A stretch of 64,000 nucleotides of DNA from Planobacterium oryzisoli (GCF_015354315.1 NZ_JADKYY010000014.1:1-64000); one strand, 5' to 3'. Shown: positions 44,695-56,708, counted from the stretch's first letter. Notes: generated by a model from the letters alone, not told the origin. Numbers and translations are program-made.

Positions 44695-45300
44695 ATGAAG
44701 CTCATATGCATCGGAAGAAATTATGCTTTGCACGCTAAGGAACTTGGAAATGAAGTACCTGAAGATCCAGTAATATTTTTGAAACCCGACACTGCGGTGC
44801 TTAAAGGGCGGGATTTTTACTTACCGGACTTCTCGCAAGATGTGCACTATGAACTTGAACTTATTGTCAAGATAAGTAAGACGGGAAGATATATTACACC
44901 AGAAAATGCAGACAAGCATTACGAAAATATAGGATTAGGAATTGATTTTACTGCACGTGATTTGCAAGCTAAATTAAAAAACAAAGGACTGCCATGGGAG
45001 CTGTCGAAAGGCTTTGACGGTTCGGCAGTTTTAAGTGAATTTTTACCCAAAAACGATTTTAAAGTAGAAAATCTCGAATTCCATTTGGAGAAAAATAAAA
45101 ACGTGGTGCAAAGGGGTAACACCACGCAAATGCTCTTTGCTATTAAGGACATCATTGCATTTGTTTCTCGCTATTTTACATTAAAAGTGGGAGATATTAT
45201 ATTTACCGGAACACCGGCAGGTGTTGGTAAAGTCGCAGAAGGCGACCGACTGCAAGGATATTTAGAAGATAAAAAATTACTTGATATTGTAGTTCATTAA
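44695..45300 (+). CDS. Fumarylacetoacetate hydrolase family protein
   Basis: A 201-residue FAH-fold protein: MKLICIGRNYALHAKELGNE, PVIFLKPDTAVL, YELELIVKI (metal-binding Glu residues), IGLGIDFTARDLQ, and FTGTPAGVGKV. Short members like this include acylpyruvases and oxaloacetate decarboxylases/tautomerases. The substrate is not set by context. Confidence 0.9.
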   Translation: MKLICIGRNYALHAKELGNEVPEDPVIFLKPDTAVLKGRDFYLPDFSQDVHYELELIVKISKTGRYITPENADKHYENIGLGIDFTARDLQAKLKNKGLPWELSKGFDGSAVLSEFLPKNDFKVENLEFHLEKNKNVVQRGNTTQMLFAIKDIIAFVSRYFTLKVGDIIFTGTPAGVGKVAEGDRLQGYLEDKKLLDIVVH

Positions 45301-45309
45301 ATAAAAAAA

Positions 45310-45342
45310 TGCCCCTAAAAAGTGTCTAACTTTTTGGGGGCA
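45310..45342. terminator. Intrinsic terminator, convergent genes
   Basis: TGCCCCTAAAAAGT (45310-45323) pairs with ACTTTTTGGGGGCA (45329-45342), one G-T pair, loop of 5. An A-run precedes it and a T-run follows at about 45359-45369. It lies between the FAH gene and the DUF3467 gene. Confidence 0.75.
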
Positions 45343-45387
45343 GTTCATTGCTGTCAGATTTTTTTTTTAAATCAAAGCTTATTTTTT

Positions 45388-45693
45388 TTAAGCTTGCACA
45401 TTATTTTGACCAACTACAAAAGGCTCTACTTCTTTAATTTCTCCGAATTGTTGCTCATAATTGGCAATATTCTGCTGAAGTGCAGTAAGTACTCTCTTGG
45501 CATGAAGTGGAGCAAGAATTACTCTTGAACGCACATTCGCCTGTTGTACTCCTGGCATTAATTGAATAAAATCAAGTACAAATTCTGAAGGAGAATGGTT
45601 TACAAGTGCTAGGTTACAATATACGCCCGCTGCTACCATTTCATTCAAATTAATGTTTAGGTTTCCATCTTGTGGATTCTGGTTGTTTTCCAT
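45388..45693 (-). CDS. DUF3467 protein
   Basis: A 101-residue cytoplasmic protein: NINLNEMVAAGVYCNLALVNHSPSEFVLDF, then VRSRVILAPLHAKRVLTALQQNI and a final Asn/Gln-rich tail. DUF3467 is a small family of unknown role; in Bacteroidota it commonly follows rpoC, as here (81 bases). That association suggests a link to transcription or simply a fixed neighbourhood. Confidence 0.9.
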   Translation of the reverse strand: MENNQNPQDGNLNINLNEMVAAGVYCNLALVNHSPSEFVLDFIQLMPGVQQANVRSRVILAPLHAKRVLTALQQNIANYEQQFGEIKEVEPFVVGQNNVQA

Positions 45694-45774
45694 TTTCTGT
45701 TATTTATAAGTTTATAAGAATCTTGGGTCTACAAAGTTAATGTTTCCTTGCAAACCCAAATATTCTAATTGGTA

Positions 45775-48700
45775 TTAATTTAAATCTTCAAACTCTTTTT
45801 TCGAGCCGACAATCACATTTTGATACTCTCTGAGACCGGTACCGGCTGGAATTCTATGACCAACAATTACGTTCTCTTTCAAACCATTCAGCTCATCTAC
45901 CTTACCTGAAACCGCAGCTTCATTAAGTACTTTGGTTGTTTCCTGGAAGGAAGCGGCTGACATAAACGATTTGGTCTGAAGTGCAGCACGGGTAATACCT
46001 TGTAGCACTGGAGTAGCAGTAGCTGGAAGTGCTTCACGAACTTCAACAAGCTGAAGATCCTCTCTCTTTAGTTTGGAATTTTCATCTCTTAGTTCTCTTG
46101 CATTAATCATCTGACCTGGCTTGAATTCTTTCGAATCGCCGGCGTCAGTAACTACTTTCAGCCCAAATATTCGGTTGTTCTCCTCCAAGAAGTCATACTT
46201 ATGCTCTAAGGCACCTTCCAAGAATTGGGTATCTCCACCGTCCACAATCTCGACTTTAGTCATCATCTGACGAACAATTATCTCGAAATGTTTATCGTCA
46301 ATTTTCACCCCCTGAAGTCTATATACCTCTTGGATTTCATTCACTAAGTATTCCTGAACTGCAGTCGGTCCCTTGATTTTAAGAATATCGTCTGGCGTTA
46401 CTGATCCGTCAGACAATGGAGAGCCCGCACGAACAAAGTCATTTTCCTGAACTAAAATCTGATTGGAGAGCTTTACTAGGTAAATACGTCTTTCACCCGT
46501 TTTAGCCTCCACAATAAGTTCGCGATTACCTCTCTTAATCTTACCGTAGGATACCACACCGTCGATTTCAGTTACTACCGCAGGATTTGAAGGATTTCTG
46601 GCTTCAAATAATTCAGTCACCCTTGGAAGACCACCGGTGATGTCCCCTGCTTTTGCAGATTTTCTTGGAATCTTAATTAGAACTTTTCCAGCCTTAATCT
46701 TTTCTCCGTCATTTACCATTAAGTGAGCTCCTACCGGCAGGTTATATGCTTTGAGTTCCTCACCTTTAGTATCTACAACTCTAAGGGTAGGTACGGCCTT
46801 CTTATTTCTTGATTCTGTGATTACTTTTTCCTCAAATCCGGTTTGTTCGTCAATTTCTAACTGGAATGATACACCTTGAATAATATCTTCATATTCTACC
46901 TTACCAGCAGACTCTGCGATAATTACTGCATTATATGGATCCCATTTAGCAATCAGATCACCTTTCTTCACCTTATCTCCTGGTTTTACAGAAAGAGATG
47001 CACCGTACGGTAAATTAGCAATCATTAATGGTGTTCTAAGCTCATTGTCCGCTACTAATCTAAATTCTGTAGATCTAGAAACAACAACTTCATGTGTTTC
47101 ACCAAATTCATTCTCTGAAGTTACTGTACGAACTTCATCCATTTCAACAATACCGTCTCTTTTGGCAACTATGGAAGGATTTTCTGAGACGTTACCAGCA
47201 GTACCACCTTGGTGGAAAGTTCTTAAGGTTAGCTGGGTCCCAGGTTCCCCAATGGATTGCGCAGCAATAACTCCTACAGCCTCACCCATATGGATTGGTT
47301 TCCCCGTGGCCAGGTTACGTCCGTAACATTTTGCGCAAATTCCCCTTTTGGCTTCACACGTTAGAGGCGAGCGCACTTCAACGGCTTCTATACCTGCATC
47401 TTCGATCTCCTTAGCAACAGCTTCAACGATAATTTCATCTGCATTAACGATTAGATCGTCGGTCTCTGGGTGGTACACATCGTGTAAGGATACACGACCG
47501 AGAATTCTCTCCGAAATTCGTTCAACAATCTCATCGTTCTTTTTCAATGCTGCAACTTCAGTTCCTCTGAGCGTTCCACAATCTGTTTCCGTCACAATAA
47601 CGTCCTGGGCAACGTCCACAAGTCTACGTGTCAAATAACCTGCATCCGCAGTTTTAAGAGCCGTATCCGCAAGACCTTTACGAGCACCGTGGGTAGAAAT
47701 GAAGTACTCCAAAATGGAAAGTCCCTCCTTAAAGTTTGCTACAATTGGGTTTTCAATAATTTCAGCACCAGTAGATCCAGCTTTTTGAGGCTTAGCCATC
47801 AAACCTCTCATACCGGATAACTGTCTAATCTGTTCCTTAGAACCCCTTGCACCGGAATCAAGCATCATATAAACTGAATTAAACCCACCTTGATCGGTCT
47901 TCATTCGGCTCATGATCATCTCTGTTAAACCTGCATTGGTATTAGTCCAAACGTCAATAACCTGATTATAACGCTCAGTATCAGTAATTAGACCCATGTT
48001 GTAATTGGCTCTAATTTCATCAACACTTTCCACTGCTTGAGCTATCATGGTCTTTTTCTCCGCTGGGATTACGATGTCTCCAAGCGAGAAGGACAATCCT
48101 CCCTTGAATGCATTAGAGTATCCAAGGTCTTTCATATCATCAAGGAATTTCACTGTAGTAGGGAAATCCGTATCAGCTAGTATGCGACCAATAACGTTTC
48201 GAAGTGACTTCTTAGTAAGTAATTCATTAACAAAGCCAACTTTCTTAGGTACAATTTGGTTGAACAGTATTCTACCTACTGTAGTTTCAATGAGCTTAAC
48301 AACTAACTCACCATTTTCCTTAACTGGAAGGCGACAACGAACTTTGGCATTTAAGCTTACTTTACCTTCATTGTACGCAATTTCAGCTTCCTCAGGAGAA
48401 TAGAAAGCCAAACCTTCACCTTTTATTTTAACTTCGTCAGTTGAAGAAGCTTCTTTGGTCATAAAATACAGTCCCAATACCATGTCCTGCGAAGGAACAG
48501 TAATTGGTGATCCGTTTGCAGGGTTAAGAATATTTTGCGAACCAAGCATTAGCAACTGAGCTTCGAGAATGGCTTCTGGCCCCAATGGGAGGTGTACTGC
48601 CATCTGGTCACCGTCAAAGTCGGCATTAAATGCCGTGGTAACAAGTGGGTGAAGCTGGATTGCCTTACCTTCAATCATTTTTGGTTGGAAAGCCTGAATA

Positions 48701-50040
48701 CCTAATCTGTGAAGTGTAGGTGCCCGGTTTAACAAAACTGGGTGACCTTTCATTACATTCTCCAATATATCATATACCACTGGTTCCTTCCGGTCAATGA
48801 TACGTTTTGCAGACTTTACTGTTTTAACAATTCCTCTTTCAATTAACTTCCTTATTATAAATGGCTTGTATAATTCAGCTGCCATGTCCTTTGGAAGTCC
48901 ACATTCATGCAATTGAAGGTTGGGTCCCACTACAATTACGGAACGTGCGGAATAGTCAACCCTTTTACCAAGCAAGTTTTGACGGAAACGCCCTTGTTTC
49001 CCTTTCAGGGAATCCGATAAGGATTTCAATGGACGATTAGATTCGGACTTAACTGCAGAAGATTTACGCGTGTTATCGAATAATGAATCCACTGCTTCCT
49101 GCAGCATTCTTTTTTCGTTTCGTAAGATTACTTCTGGCGCTTTAATTTCCAGAAGCCTCTTCAGTCTATTATTACGAATAATTACCCTACGGTAAAGATC
49201 GTTCAAATCAGAAGTTGCAAAACGTCCTCCATCTAGTGGAACAAGTGGTCTAAGCTCAGGTGGAATCACAGGTAGAACACGCATAACCATCCATTCCGGC
49301 TTATTAATCATCCTGGTATTTGCACCTCGCAATGCTTCTACTACATTAAGACGTTTTAATGCTTCCGTTCTTCTCTGTTTAGAGCCTTCGTTGTGCGCTT
49401 TGTGACGTAAGTCAAAAGACAAAGCATCTAAGTCAATACGACGCAGCAATTCTTCAACAGCTTCCGCTCCCATCTTAGCAATAAACTTATTTGGGTCAGA
49501 ATCGTCAAGATACTGGTTTTCCACTGGTAAGGTCTCCATAACATCAAGGTATTCCTCTTCTGTTAGGAACTCCATTGTATCGAAATCTGAACCGTCGGCT
49601 TTCTTAGCAATTCCTTGTTGGATCACAACGTATCTCTCATAGTAGATAATCATGTCAAGCTTCTTGGAAGGTAATCCAAGTAAGTATCCAATCTTGTTCG
49701 GTAAAGAACGGAAATACCAGATATGAGCCACTGGCACTACAAGATTAATATGCCCGATTCTTTCTCTTCGTACTTTTTTCTCTGTAACTTCTACACCACA
49801 ACGGTCGCAGACAATACCTTTATATCGAATACGCTTGTACTTACCACAAGCACATTCGTAGTCTTTAATAGGCCCAAAGATTTTTTCACAAAATAACCCA
49901 TCACGCTCAGGCTTGTGCGTCCGGTAATTGATAGTCTCGGGCTTTAGGATTTCTCCTCTTGATTCCTGAAGTATAGACTCCGGGCTTGCAAGTCCGATAG
50001 TGATTTTATTAAATCTACTTGATTTATTTTTATTTGACAT
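45775..50040 (-). CDS. rpoC: RNA polymerase subunit beta'
   Basis: The 1421-residue largest RNA polymerase subunit. The active-site motif [12 protein letters not shown] is at about residue 470, with the zinc sites [19 protein letters not shown] near the N-terminus and [11 protein letters not shown] in the later part, and the trigger-loop region [16 protein letters not shown]. Length is as in Bacteroidota (E. coli 1407). It follows rpoB by 68 bases in the same transcript. Confidence 0.99.
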   Translation of the reverse strand: MSNKNKSSRFNKITIGLASPESILQESRGEILKPETINYRTHKPERDGLFCEKIFGPIKDYECACGKYKRIRYKGIVCDRCGVEVTEKKVRRERIGHINLVVPVAHIWYFRSLPNKIGYLLGLPSKKLDMIIYYERYVVIQQGIAKKADGSDFDTMEFLTEEEYLDVMETLPVENQYLDDSDPNKFIAKMGAEAVEELLRRIDLDALSFDLRHKAHNEGSKQRRTEALKRLNVVEALRGANTRMINKPEWMVMRVLPVIPPELRPLVPLDGGRFATSDLNDLYRRVIIRNNRLKRLLEIKAPEVILRNEKRMLQEAVDSLFDNTRKSSAVKSESNRPLKSLSDSLKGKQGRFRQNLLGKRVDYSARSVIVVGPNLQLHECGLPKDMAAELYKPFIIRKLIERGIVKTVKSAKRIIDRKEPVVYDILENVMKGHPVLLNRAPTLHRLGIQAFQPKMIEGKAIQLHPLVTTAFNADFDGDQMAVHLPLGPEAILEAQLLMLGSQNILNPANGSPITVPSQDMVLGLYFMTKEASSTDEVKIKGEGLAFYSPEEAEIAYNEGKVSLNAKVRCRLPVKENGELVVKLIETTVGRILFNQIVPKKVGFVNELLTKKSLRNVIGRILADTDFPTTVKFLDDMKDLGYSNAFKGGLSFSLGDIVIPAEKKTMIAQAVESVDEIRANYNMGLITDTERYNQVIDVWTNTNAGLTEMIMSRMKTDQGGFNSVYMMLDSGARGSKEQIRQLSGMRGLMAKPQKAGSTGAEIIENPIVANFKEGLSILEYFISTHGARKGLADTALKTADAGYLTRRLVDVAQDVIVTETDCGTLRGTEVAALKKNDEIVERISERILGRVSLHDVYHPETDDLIVNADEIIVEAVAKEIEDAGIEAVEVRSPLTCEAKRGICAKCYGRNLATGKPIHMGEAVGVIAAQSIGEPGTQLTLRTFHQGGTAGNVSENPSIVAKRDGIVEMDEVRTVTSENEFGETHEVVVSRSTEFRLVADNELRTPLMIANLPYGASLSVKPGDKVKKGDLIAKWDPYNAVIIAESAGKVEYEDIIQGVSFQLEIDEQTGFEEKVITESRNKKAVPTLRVVDTKGEELKAYNLPVGAHLMVNDGEKIKAGKVLIKIPRKSAKAGDITGGLPRVTELFEARNPSNPAVVTEIDGVVSYGKIKRGNRELIVEAKTGERRIYLVKLSNQILVQENDFVRAGSPLSDGSVTPDDILKIKGPTAVQEYLVNEIQEVYRLQGVKIDDKHFEIIVRQMMTKVEIVDGGDTQFLEGALEHKYDFLEENNRIFGLKVVTDAGDSKEFKPGQMINARELRDENSKLKREDLQLVEVREALPATATPVLQGITRAALQTKSFMSAASFQETTKVLNEAAVSGKVDELNGLKENVIVGHRIPAGTGLREYQNVIVGSKKEFEDLN

Positions 50041-50108
50041 TTGTTAGATTTTAGATTTAGGATGTTAAATTTTACTTCTGGAAGGTAATTCCATCATAAT
50101 CTGTAAAA

Positions 50109-53100
50109 TTATTCTTCAAGTCTTATATCCAGACCTAATCCCTGCAATTCATGGAGTAAAACGTTAAATGATTCCGGAATTCCTGGTTCAGGCATTGCCT
50201 CACCTTTAGCGATTGCTTCGTACGTTTTCGCACGTCCAATAACATCATCCGATTTCACTGTTAGAATCTCTCTTAGAATATTTGATGCACCGAAAGCTTC
50301 CAGTGCCCACACTTCCATCTCTCCGAATCTTTGACCACCAAATTGAGCCTTTCCTCCCAATGGTTGCTGTGTAATAAGAGAGTACGGTCCAATGGATCTA
50401 GCGTGCATTTTATCGTCTACCATATGCCCCAACTTAAGCATGTAAATAACTCCTACGGTCGCAGGCTGGGCAAAACGTTCTCCAGTACCACCATCGTACA
50501 GGTAGGTGCTTCCATAGCGAGGAAGTCCTGCCTCATCGGTATACTTAGTAATATCATCGAGCGACGCACCATCAAAAATTGGAGTAGCGAATTTAAGACC
50601 AAGCTTTTTCCCTGCCCATCCTAATACAGTCTCGTAAATCTGACCAATATTCATCCTGGAAGGTACCCCTAGTGGGTTTAGCACAATATCTACTGGAGTT
50701 CCATCCTCTAGGAATGGCATATCTTCTTCACGCACTATACGTGAAACGATACCCTTGTTTCCGTGACGTCCTGCCATCTTATCGCCCACATTGAGTTTTC
50801 TCTTCTTGGCAATATAGACTTTAGCAAGTTTCATAATTCCCGCAGGAAGCTCATCTCCGATGGAGATAGCAAACTTTTCACGGTTTTTTATACCTGCAAT
50901 GTCGTTGTACTTGATTTTATAGTTGTGGATTAATTGCTTAATTAACTCGTTCTTTTCCGAATCAACAGTCCAATCCGCACCACTTACATTTACATAATCC
51001 TCAACGCTTTGTAAAAGCTTAGTGGAGAATTTAACTCCTTTCCCAATTATTTCCTCGTTGAGATCATTGTTTACACCTTGGGACGTTTTACCATTTACTA
51101 GTATTCCTAATTTTTCAATTAGTGTATTACGCAATTCAGTGAATTTCTCTTTGTAGCTGTTCTCTATCTCTTCAAGTCTTAATTTTTCTTCTGCTCTTTT
51201 CTTCTTATCCTTGATATTTCTGGAGAACAGTTTCTTATTAATAACAACTCCGCGAAGGGAAGAATCGGCTTTTAAAGAGGCGTCTTTTACATCACCTGCC
51301 TTATCTCCGAAGATTGCTCTAAGAAGTTTTTCTTCAGGAGTAGGGTCAGACTCACCTTTAGGTGTAATCTTACCAATCATAATGTCTCCGGGCTTCACTT
51401 CTGCTCCAATGCGAATCATCCCGTTCTCATCAAGGTCTTTAGTTGCTTCCTCAGAAACGTTCGGGATATCCGCAGTAAGTTCCTCCATACCTAGTTTGGT
51501 ATCTCTTACTTCAAGAGAATACTCGTCCACGTGAATAGATGTGAACCAATCCTCTCTTACAACTTTTTCATTTATAACGATTGCATCCTCAAAGTTGTAA
51601 CCTTTCCAAGGCATGAATGCCACTGTCAAGTTTCGTCCTAAAGCAAGCTCACCATTTTCTGTAGCATAACCGTCACATAGTACTTGTCCTTCCTCAACTC
51701 TATCTCCTACGCGAACGTTTGGACGTAAAGTAATGGTAGTACTTTGGTTTGTTTTACGGAATTTCGTGAGCTTATAGGTTTTGGTAGCACTCTCAAAACT
51801 TACTAGATCAGCATCTTCGCTTCTTTCGTACTTGATAACAATTCGGTCAGCGTCTACATATTCTACAACTCCCGGTCCTTCTGCATTAATTAGAATACGC
51901 GAATCTTTAGCTACTTGCTTTTCAAGGCCGGTACCAACTACTGGTGCTTCCGGCTTCAATAATGGTACTGCCTGACGCATCATGTTGGATCCCATTAAGG
52001 CACGGTTAGCATCATCGTGCTCTAGGAATGGAATTAACGAAGCAGAGATACCTGAAATCTGATTCGGAGCTACGTCGATTAGATTTACTTCTGAAGGTTC
52101 CACTACTGGGTAATCACCATCTAAACGGGCAATTACTCTTTCAGTCTGAATTGTACCATCTGTATTTAAATCAATGTTCGCCTGAGCAATCACCTTATCT
52201 TCTTCATCCTCTGCGTTTAAGTAAATTGGTTCGGACTGAAGGTCAACCTTCCCATTTTCTACCTTACGGTATGGTGTCTCAATAAATCCTAAACTATTAA
52301 TCTTGGCATAAATACCCAATGACGAAATAAGACCAATGTTTGGACCTTCAGGGGTTTCAATTGGACAAATTCTACCATAATGTGTATGGTGAACGTCACG
52401 TACTTCAAACCCTGCACGCTCTCTTGAGAGACCTCCAGGTCCTAATGCGGATAATCTACGTTTGTGCGTAATCTCCGACAGTGGATTGGTTTGGTCCATA
52501 AACTGAGATAGCTGATTGGTACCAAAGAAAGAGTTTATAACTGAAGTTAATGTTTTAGCATTTACTAGATCCGTAGGAGTAAATATCTCATTATCGCGCA
52601 CATTCATTCTTTCACGAATAGTTCTAGCAATACGCGACAAACCTACTCCAAACTGTCCCGCCAATTGCTCACCAACGGTTTTGATCCTTCTATTGGATAA
52701 GTGGTCAATGTCATCCACCTCCGTCTTAGAATTCGCAAGTTCGATCAAGTGTCTTACAATCGCTATAATATCTTCCTTGGTTAATACTTCTGTATCTTCA
52801 GGAATGTTAAGTCCTAGTTTCTTATTGAGTCGGTAACGTCCTACCTCTCCTAAAGAGTACCTTTGCTCAGAGAAGAATAATTTATCAATAATACCTCTCG
52901 CTGTCTCTGTATCGGGTGGATCTGCATTCCTTAACTGTCTGTAGATGTACTCTACCGCTTCGATTTCAGAGTTGGTAGGGTCTTTCAGTAAAGTATTCTG
53001 GATTATTGAAAACTCATTTGAATTTTCCTTGTGGATTAGAATTGTTTTAACACCTGCATCAAGTATAATATCGATATGCTCCTTTTCAAGGACCGTTTCG

Positions 53101-53945
53101 CGCTCTAATATAATCTCGTTTCTCTCTACCGATACTACCTCGCCAGTATCTTCGTCTACGAAATCTTCAAACCATGAGTTTAGCACTCTGGCAGCTAAAG
53201 TACGTCCTTCCACTTTTTTCAAAGCAGCTTTAGACACCTTCACCTCTTCAGCTAGATCAAAAATTTGAAGGATATCCTTATCCGACTCGTATCCAATTGC
53301 TCTTAATAGTGTCGTTAAAGGAAGTTTCTTTTTACGATCAATATATGCATACATTACATTATTGATATCCGTGGTAAACTCCATCCAAGACCCTTTGAAA
53401 GGAATAATTCTTGAGTAATAAAGTTTGGTTCCATTCGCGTGATAGGTCTGTCCAAAGAATACACCAGGAGATCGGTGCAACTGAGTAACTATTACACGTT
53501 CTGCTCCATTTATAATAAAGGATCCTGAAGGAGTCATGTAAGGTACAGGTCCCAAATAAACGTCTTGAATAACTGTCTGGAAATCTTCATGTTCCGGATC
53601 TGTACAATACAATTTTAGTCTGGCCTTTAAAGGCACAGAATATGTTAATCCTCGCTCAACACATTCATCGATGGAATAGCGTGGAGAATCAACCAAGTAG
53701 TCAATAAATTCCAATACAAACTGATTCCTAGAATCGGTAATTGGAAAGTTTTCCTGAAAAGTCTTATAAAGACCTTCATTCAATCTTGATTCAGGCAGCG
53801 TATCTAGTTGGAAAAATTCCTTAAACGATGCAATTTGCACGTCAAGAAAATCCGGAGACACCACTCTACCCTTGGACTCCGCAAAATTAATCCGCTCTGT
53901 GGCCTTAATCTCTACGGTGCTTTTTGTTGCTTTAGATTTACTCAT
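50109..53945 (-). CDS. rpoB: RNA polymerase subunit beta
   Basis: The 1278-residue beta subunit. Landmarks: the rifampicin-binding region [20 protein letters not shown] and [17 protein letters not shown], and the C-terminal [24 protein letters not shown]. The rifampicin region shows the wild-type pattern at the usual resistance positions. A terminator after rplL, a promoter at 54233-54263 and a leader of about 280 bases suggest that rpoBC is also transcribed separately from rplJL. Confidence 0.99.
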   Translation of the reverse strand: MSKSKATKSTVEIKATERINFAESKGRVVSPDFLDVQIASFKEFFQLDTLPESRLNEGLYKTFQENFPITDSRNQFVLEFIDYLVDSPRYSIDECVERGLTYSVPLKARLKLYCTDPEHEDFQTVIQDVYLGPVPYMTPSGSFIINGAERVIVTQLHRSPGVFFGQTYHANGTKLYYSRIIPFKGSWMEFTTDINNVMYAYIDRKKKLPLTTLLRAIGYESDKDILQIFDLAEEVKVSKAALKKVEGRTLAARVLNSWFEDFVDEDTGEVVSVERNEIILERETVLEKEHIDIILDAGVKTILIHKENSNEFSIIQNTLLKDPTNSEIEAVEYIYRQLRNADPPDTETARGIIDKLFFSEQRYSLGEVGRYRLNKKLGLNIPEDTEVLTKEDIIAIVRHLIELANSKTEVDDIDHLSNRRIKTVGEQLAGQFGVGLSRIARTIRERMNVRDNEIFTPTDLVNAKTLTSVINSFFGTNQLSQFMDQTNPLSEITHKRRLSALGPGGLSRERAGFEVRDVHHTHYGRICPIETPEGPNIGLISSLGIYAKINSLGFIETPYRKVENGKVDLQSEPIYLNAEDEEDKVIAQANIDLNTDGTIQTERVIARLDGDYPVVEPSEVNLIDVAPNQISGISASLIPFLEHDDANRALMGSNMMRQAVPLLKPEAPVVGTGLEKQVAKDSRILINAEGPGVVEYVDADRIVIKYERSEDADLVSFESATKTYKLTKFRKTNQSTTITLRPNVRVGDRVEEGQVLCDGYATENGELALGRNLTVAFMPWKGYNFEDAIVINEKVVREDWFTSIHVDEYSLEVRDTKLGMEELTADIPNVSEEATKDLDENGMIRIGAEVKPGDIMIGKITPKGESDPTPEEKLLRAIFGDKAGDVKDASLKADSSLRGVVINKKLFSRNIKDKKKRAEEKLRLEEIENSYKEKFTELRNTLIEKLGILVNGKTSQGVNNDLNEEIIGKGVKFSTKLLQSVEDYVNVSGADWTVDSEKNELIKQLIHNYKIKYNDIAGIKNREKFAISIGDELPAGIMKLAKVYIAKKRKLNVGDKMAGRHGNKGIVSRIVREEDMPFLEDGTPVDIVLNPLGVPSRMNIGQIYETVLGWAGKKLGLKFATPIFDGASLDDITKYTDEAGLPRYGSTYLYDGGTGERFAQPATVGVIYMLKLGHMVDDKMHARSIGPYSLITQQPLGGKAQFGGQRFGEMEVWALEAFGASNILREILTVKSDDVIGRAKTYEAIAKGEAMPEPGIPESFNVLLHELQGLGLDIRLEE

Positions 53946-54232
53946 AAAGTAATAAAAAAAATAGGTTGGTTAAAAATATTTTGATTTTAAAAATATTAGA
54001 AAAAGAGTGAAATAAATAGAAGAAAGTGTTATCCGTTACAATAAGATTCTGTCTACTTAGGCGTCTTTTCCTACTGCAACACCGGTATATCTTTTCACGG
54101 AGTAGTGCAAAATATTCTTACAACGCTTAGAAGTTGTCCTGGAACAAAACAAAAATTGCCTCATTATCATAGATAATGACGCATTACAAGTCTATTTAAA
54201 AGTTTTGAACAACGGATAACTTCAAAGGACTG
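53946..54232 (-). promoter_or_regulatory. Long rpoB leader with potential RNA structure
   Basis: No credible gene lies here. On the minus strand the leader begins near 54226. GTTATCCGTT (54220-54211) is complementary to AACGGATAAC (54038-54029), a perfect 10-base closing helix about 170 bases apart. Inside are TCATTATC-ATA-GATAATGA (54161-54179) and ACAAC/GTTGT around 54120-54137. A short frame without a clear start ends with YTGVAVGKDA at about 54061. This looks like a structured regulatory leader; the type is not one I recognise. Confidence 0.5.
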
Positions 54233-54263
54233 CAAATGTACGACTTATAATTTAATTTCACAA
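54233..54263 (-). promoter_or_regulatory. rpoB promoter
   Basis: Minus strand TTG (54263-54261), a 20-base spacer, then TACATTTG (54240-54233), a perfect TAnnTTTG. Lies between the rplL terminator and rpoB. Confidence 0.7.
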
Positions 54264-54305
54264 GCCCCTTAGTTACTCCCCCCTAGGTGTGACTACAACA
54301 AAAAA

Positions 54306-54329
54306 ATCGCCAGGCGTTAGCCTAGCGAT
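54306..54329 (-). terminator. Intrinsic terminator after rplL
   Basis: ATCGC and AGGC (54306-54315) pair with GCCT and GCGAT (54320-54329) around loop GTTA with one mismatch; on the minus strand about seven T follow. It should stop or attenuate rplJL transcripts before rpoB. Confidence 0.8.
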
Positions 54330-54352
54330 TAATATAGAACGTGCGAAATGAA

Positions 54353-54721
54353 TTACTTCAATTCTACTTCAGCTCCAGCTTCTTCAAGTTGCTTCTTAAG
54401 TGCCTCAGCTTCGTCTTTGGATATTCCCTCCTTAATTGCAGCAGGAGCTCCATCAACCATATCTTTAGCTTCTTTAAGACCTGCACCTGTTAAATCTTTA
54501 ACTAATTTAACTACGGCTAGCTTAGAAGCACCTGCAGATTTAAGGATTACGTCGAATTCTGTTTTCTCTTCAGCAGCTTCTCCAGCGCCACCACCAGAAA
54601 CTACAACTGCCGCAGCAGCTGGCTCGATTCCGTACTCATCCTTAAGGATTGCAGCTAATTCATTTACGTCTTTTACTGTTAGGTTTACTAGCGTTTCAGC
54701 TAAGTTTTTTAAATCTGACAT
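54353..54721 (-). CDS. rplL: 50S ribosomal protein L7/L12
   Basis: A 122-residue stalk protein: N-terminal dimerisation helices ([23 protein letters not shown]), an Ala/Gly-rich hinge (about 36-50) and the factor-binding C-terminal domain ([38 protein letters not shown]). Recruits GTPase factors to the ribosome. Follows rplJ by 48 bases. Confidence 0.98.
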   Translation of the reverse strand: MSDLKNLAETLVNLTVKDVNELAAILKDEYGIEPAAAAVVVSGGGAGEAAEEKTEFDVILKSAGASKLAVVKLVKDLTGAGLKEAKDMVDGAPAAIKEGISKDEAEALKKQLEEAGAEVELK

Positions 54722-54769
54722 TGTGATAATGTTTTAAATGTTGAACGATTATAATTTTTTGAGTGTGTA

Positions 54770-55342
54770 TTATTCAGCAGAGGTTGTTTCTGCAGATTCT
54801 CCTGCAGCATCCTCTGTAGACGGCTGTTCAGCAGCAGTCTCAGTTTGCTCAGATCCTTCTGTTGCATCAGGTCTGTTCTGAAGTGCAGATACCAATCTTT
54901 GGATTGGAGATTGAAGAAGTCCGATGATTTCTCCAAGCATTTCTTCCTTGGACTTGATATTTGCAAGGGCTTCAAGATTGTTGTCACCAACATAAATAGT
55001 CTCCTGAAGGTAAGCAGCTTTCAATGCAGGCTTCTCTTCTTTCTTTCTGAAATCTCTAATTAATTTAGCAGGTCCGTTCGCGGTTTCGGAAATCATAAGT
55101 GCAGAATTCCCCTTGAACGACTCAAACATTTCAGAGTAATCTACATCCATGCCCTCCATTGCTTTTTGGAGAAGGGTGTTTTTTACTACCTTAACTTTGA
55201 TATTGTTTTTAAAAGCCTGTCTTCTGAAATCTGATGACTTCGCAGCATTCAAGCCTTCAAGATCTGCAACATAGACTACTTTAGCGTCCTGAAGCATATC
55301 TTTAATTTCTTGTATTACTAATACTTTATCTTCTTTAGTCAT
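54770..55342 (-). CDS. rplJ: 50S ribosomal protein L10
   Basis: A 190-residue stalk-base protein: MTKEDKVLVIQEIKDML, VYVADLEGLNA, KVVKNTLLQKAMEG, and an L12-binding C-terminal helix (LGEIIGLLQSPIQRLVSAL). It is about 25 residues longer than the E. coli protein because of an acidic Glu/Thr/Ala-rich tail after about residue 160; such tails occur in some Bacteroidota L10. It lies 12 bases after rplA. Confidence 0.97.
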   Translation of the reverse strand: MTKEDKVLVIQEIKDMLQDAKVVYVADLEGLNAAKSSDFRRQAFKNNIKVKVVKNTLLQKAMEGMDVDYSEMFESFKGNSALMISETANGPAKLIRDFRKKEEKPALKAAYLQETIYVGDNNLEALANIKSKEEMLGEIIGLLQSPIQRLVSALQNRPDATEGSEQTETAAEQPSTEDAAGESAETTSAE

Positions 55343-55354
55343 TTTGTACAGATT

Positions 55355-56047
55355 TTAGTTTACAGATTTAGAATCAATAGCAATTCCAGGACTCATAGTA
55401 GAAGATAGATAAATACTCTTCACGTAGGTGCCCTTTGCTGCTGTAGGCTTAAGCTTGATAAGGGTCTGGATAAGTTCCTGAGCGTTCTCCTTGATCTTTT
55501 CAGCATCGAACGACACTTTACCAATAGCTGCGTGAATAATACCGTATTTGTCTACTTTAAAGTCGATTTTACCTGATTTTACCTCAGATACTGCTTTACC
55601 TACTTCCATAGTAACGGTTCCAGATTTTGGATTTGGCATTAGACCTCTTGGACCTAATATTCTACCCAAAGGACCTAATTTTCCCATTACAGCCGGCATA
55701 GTTACAATTACATCTACATCAGTCCAACCGCTCTTAATCTTGTCAAGATACTCGTCAAGACCAACATAATCTGCTCCAGCAGCTTTAGCTTCAGCTTCTT
55801 TATCAGGAGTTACAAGAGCAAGTACTTTAACATCTTTTCCAGTACCGTGTGGTAGAGAAACTACACCACGAACCATCTGATTAGCTTTACGAGGATCAAC
55901 ACCAAGGCGAACAGCAATGTCCACAGAAGCGTCGAACTTCGCGGTATTTACTTCCTTTACTAAAGCAGAACCCTCTTCAAGGTTATAGATTCTTCCCTTC
56001 TCAACTTTACTTAAAGCTTCCTTTTGTTTCTTAGTCAATTTTGCCAT
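55355..56047 (-). CDS. rplA: 50S ribosomal protein L1
   Basis: A 230-residue protein: [53 protein letters not shown]. It forms the L1 stalk and, in other bacteria, represses its operon by binding the leader of the L11 mRNA. The leader before rplK here has hairpins that could serve. Confidence 0.98.
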   Translation of the reverse strand: MAKLTKKQKEALSKVEKGRIYNLEEGSALVKEVNTAKFDASVDIAVRLGVDPRKANQMVRGVVSLPHGTGKDVKVLALVTPDKEAEAKAAGADYVGLDEYLDKIKSGWTDVDVIVTMPAVMGKLGPLGRILGPRGLMPNPKSGTVTMEVGKAVSEVKSGKIDFKVDKYGIIHAAIGKVSFDAEKIKENAQELIQTLIKLKPTAAKGTYVKSIYLSSTMSPGIAIDSKSVN

Positions 56048-56058
56048 TTCAATCAGAT

Positions 56059-56502
56059 TTAAGCGTTAGTTGGTTTAGCTCCAGTTACTCTAATTCCCAT
56101 AGATCTTGCAGTTCCAGCAACCATAGATAGAGCAGCGTCAATCGTGAAACAGTTAAGATCGGTCATTTTATCTTCTGCAATTTTCTTCACCTGATCCCAT
56201 GATACAGCGCCAACCTTGTTACGGTTAGGTTCTCCAGAACCACCTTTTAACTTGGCAGCCTCAAGAAGTTGAATAGCGACAGGAGGTGTTTTGATGACAA
56301 ATTCAAACGATTTATCTTCGAAAACTGTAATTACTACAGGTAACACTTGTCCTGGCTTGTCCTGAGTTCTACCATTAAATTGTTTACAAAACTCCATGAT
56401 GTTCACACCAGCGGAACCTAAAGCAGGACCTACTGGAGGAGAAGGATTAGCAGCGCCACCCTTCACCTGAAGTTTTACCATTTTAAAGACTTTTTTAGCC
56501 AT
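56059..56502 (-). CDS. rplK: 50S ribosomal protein L11
   Basis: A 147-residue protein: [32 protein letters not shown], and the C-terminal 23S-binding domain ([12 protein letters not shown]). Part of the GTPase centre. First gene of rplKAJL under its own consensus promoter; 11 bases before rplA. Confidence 0.98.
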   Translation of the reverse strand: MAKKVFKMVKLQVKGGAANPSPPVGPALGSAGVNIMEFCKQFNGRTQDKPGQVLPVVITVFEDKSFEFVIKTPPVAIQLLEAAKLKGGSGEPNRNKVGAVSWDQVKKIAEDKMTDLNCFTIDAALSMVAGTARSMGIRVTGAKPTNA

Positions 56503-56591
56503 TTTATTTTTTTTTAATTTGAATAATGAATGAGTTTGGAAGCATTATTATTCATACCGCTTGTTTATCTCACCTCACACAGCGGTATTTC
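56503..56591 (-). promoter_or_regulatory. rplK leader with hairpins, possible L1 target
   Basis: Leader RNA of about 90 bases. ATACCGCT (56588-56581 on the minus strand) pairs with AGCGGTAT (56561-56554); next to it GAATAAT (56553-56547) pairs with ATTATTC (56527-56521). In E. coli, L1 binds the corresponding leader. The site itself is not proven here. Confidence 0.5.
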
Positions 56592-56597
56592 GGTTTG

Positions 56598-56627
56598 CAA
56601 AATTATAACATTTTTTTTAATTAACAA
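56598..56627 (-). promoter_or_regulatory. Consensus promoter of rplKAJL
   Basis: Minus strand TTG (56627-56625), exactly 19 bases, then TAATTTTG (56605-56598), a perfect TAnnTTTG. Confidence 0.8.
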
Positions 56628-56665
56628 TACAATTAACTAAAAATCAAAAACTTTACATAAAAAAA

Positions 56666-56682
56666 CCGTCTTAAAAAGACGG
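56666..56682 (-). terminator. Intrinsic terminator after nusG
   Basis: CCGTCTT (56666-56672), loop AAA, AAGACGG (56676-56682); on the minus strand seven T follow. It separates secE-nusG from rplKAJL. Confidence 0.85.
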
Positions 56683-56708
56683 CATATTAGTTTGTTCTCA
56701 ATCGCTTA

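Noticed and set aside
45775-53945. Several frames of 60-120 codons antisense to rpoC and rpoB
   Set aside because: Serine-, threonine- and leucine-rich shadows of the real genes, with no start context or promoter of their own.
54060-54160. Short minus-strand frame ending YTGVAVGKDA in the rpoB leader
   Set aside because: No start codon could be supported and the region is better explained as folded leader RNA; kept only as a remark in the leader entry.
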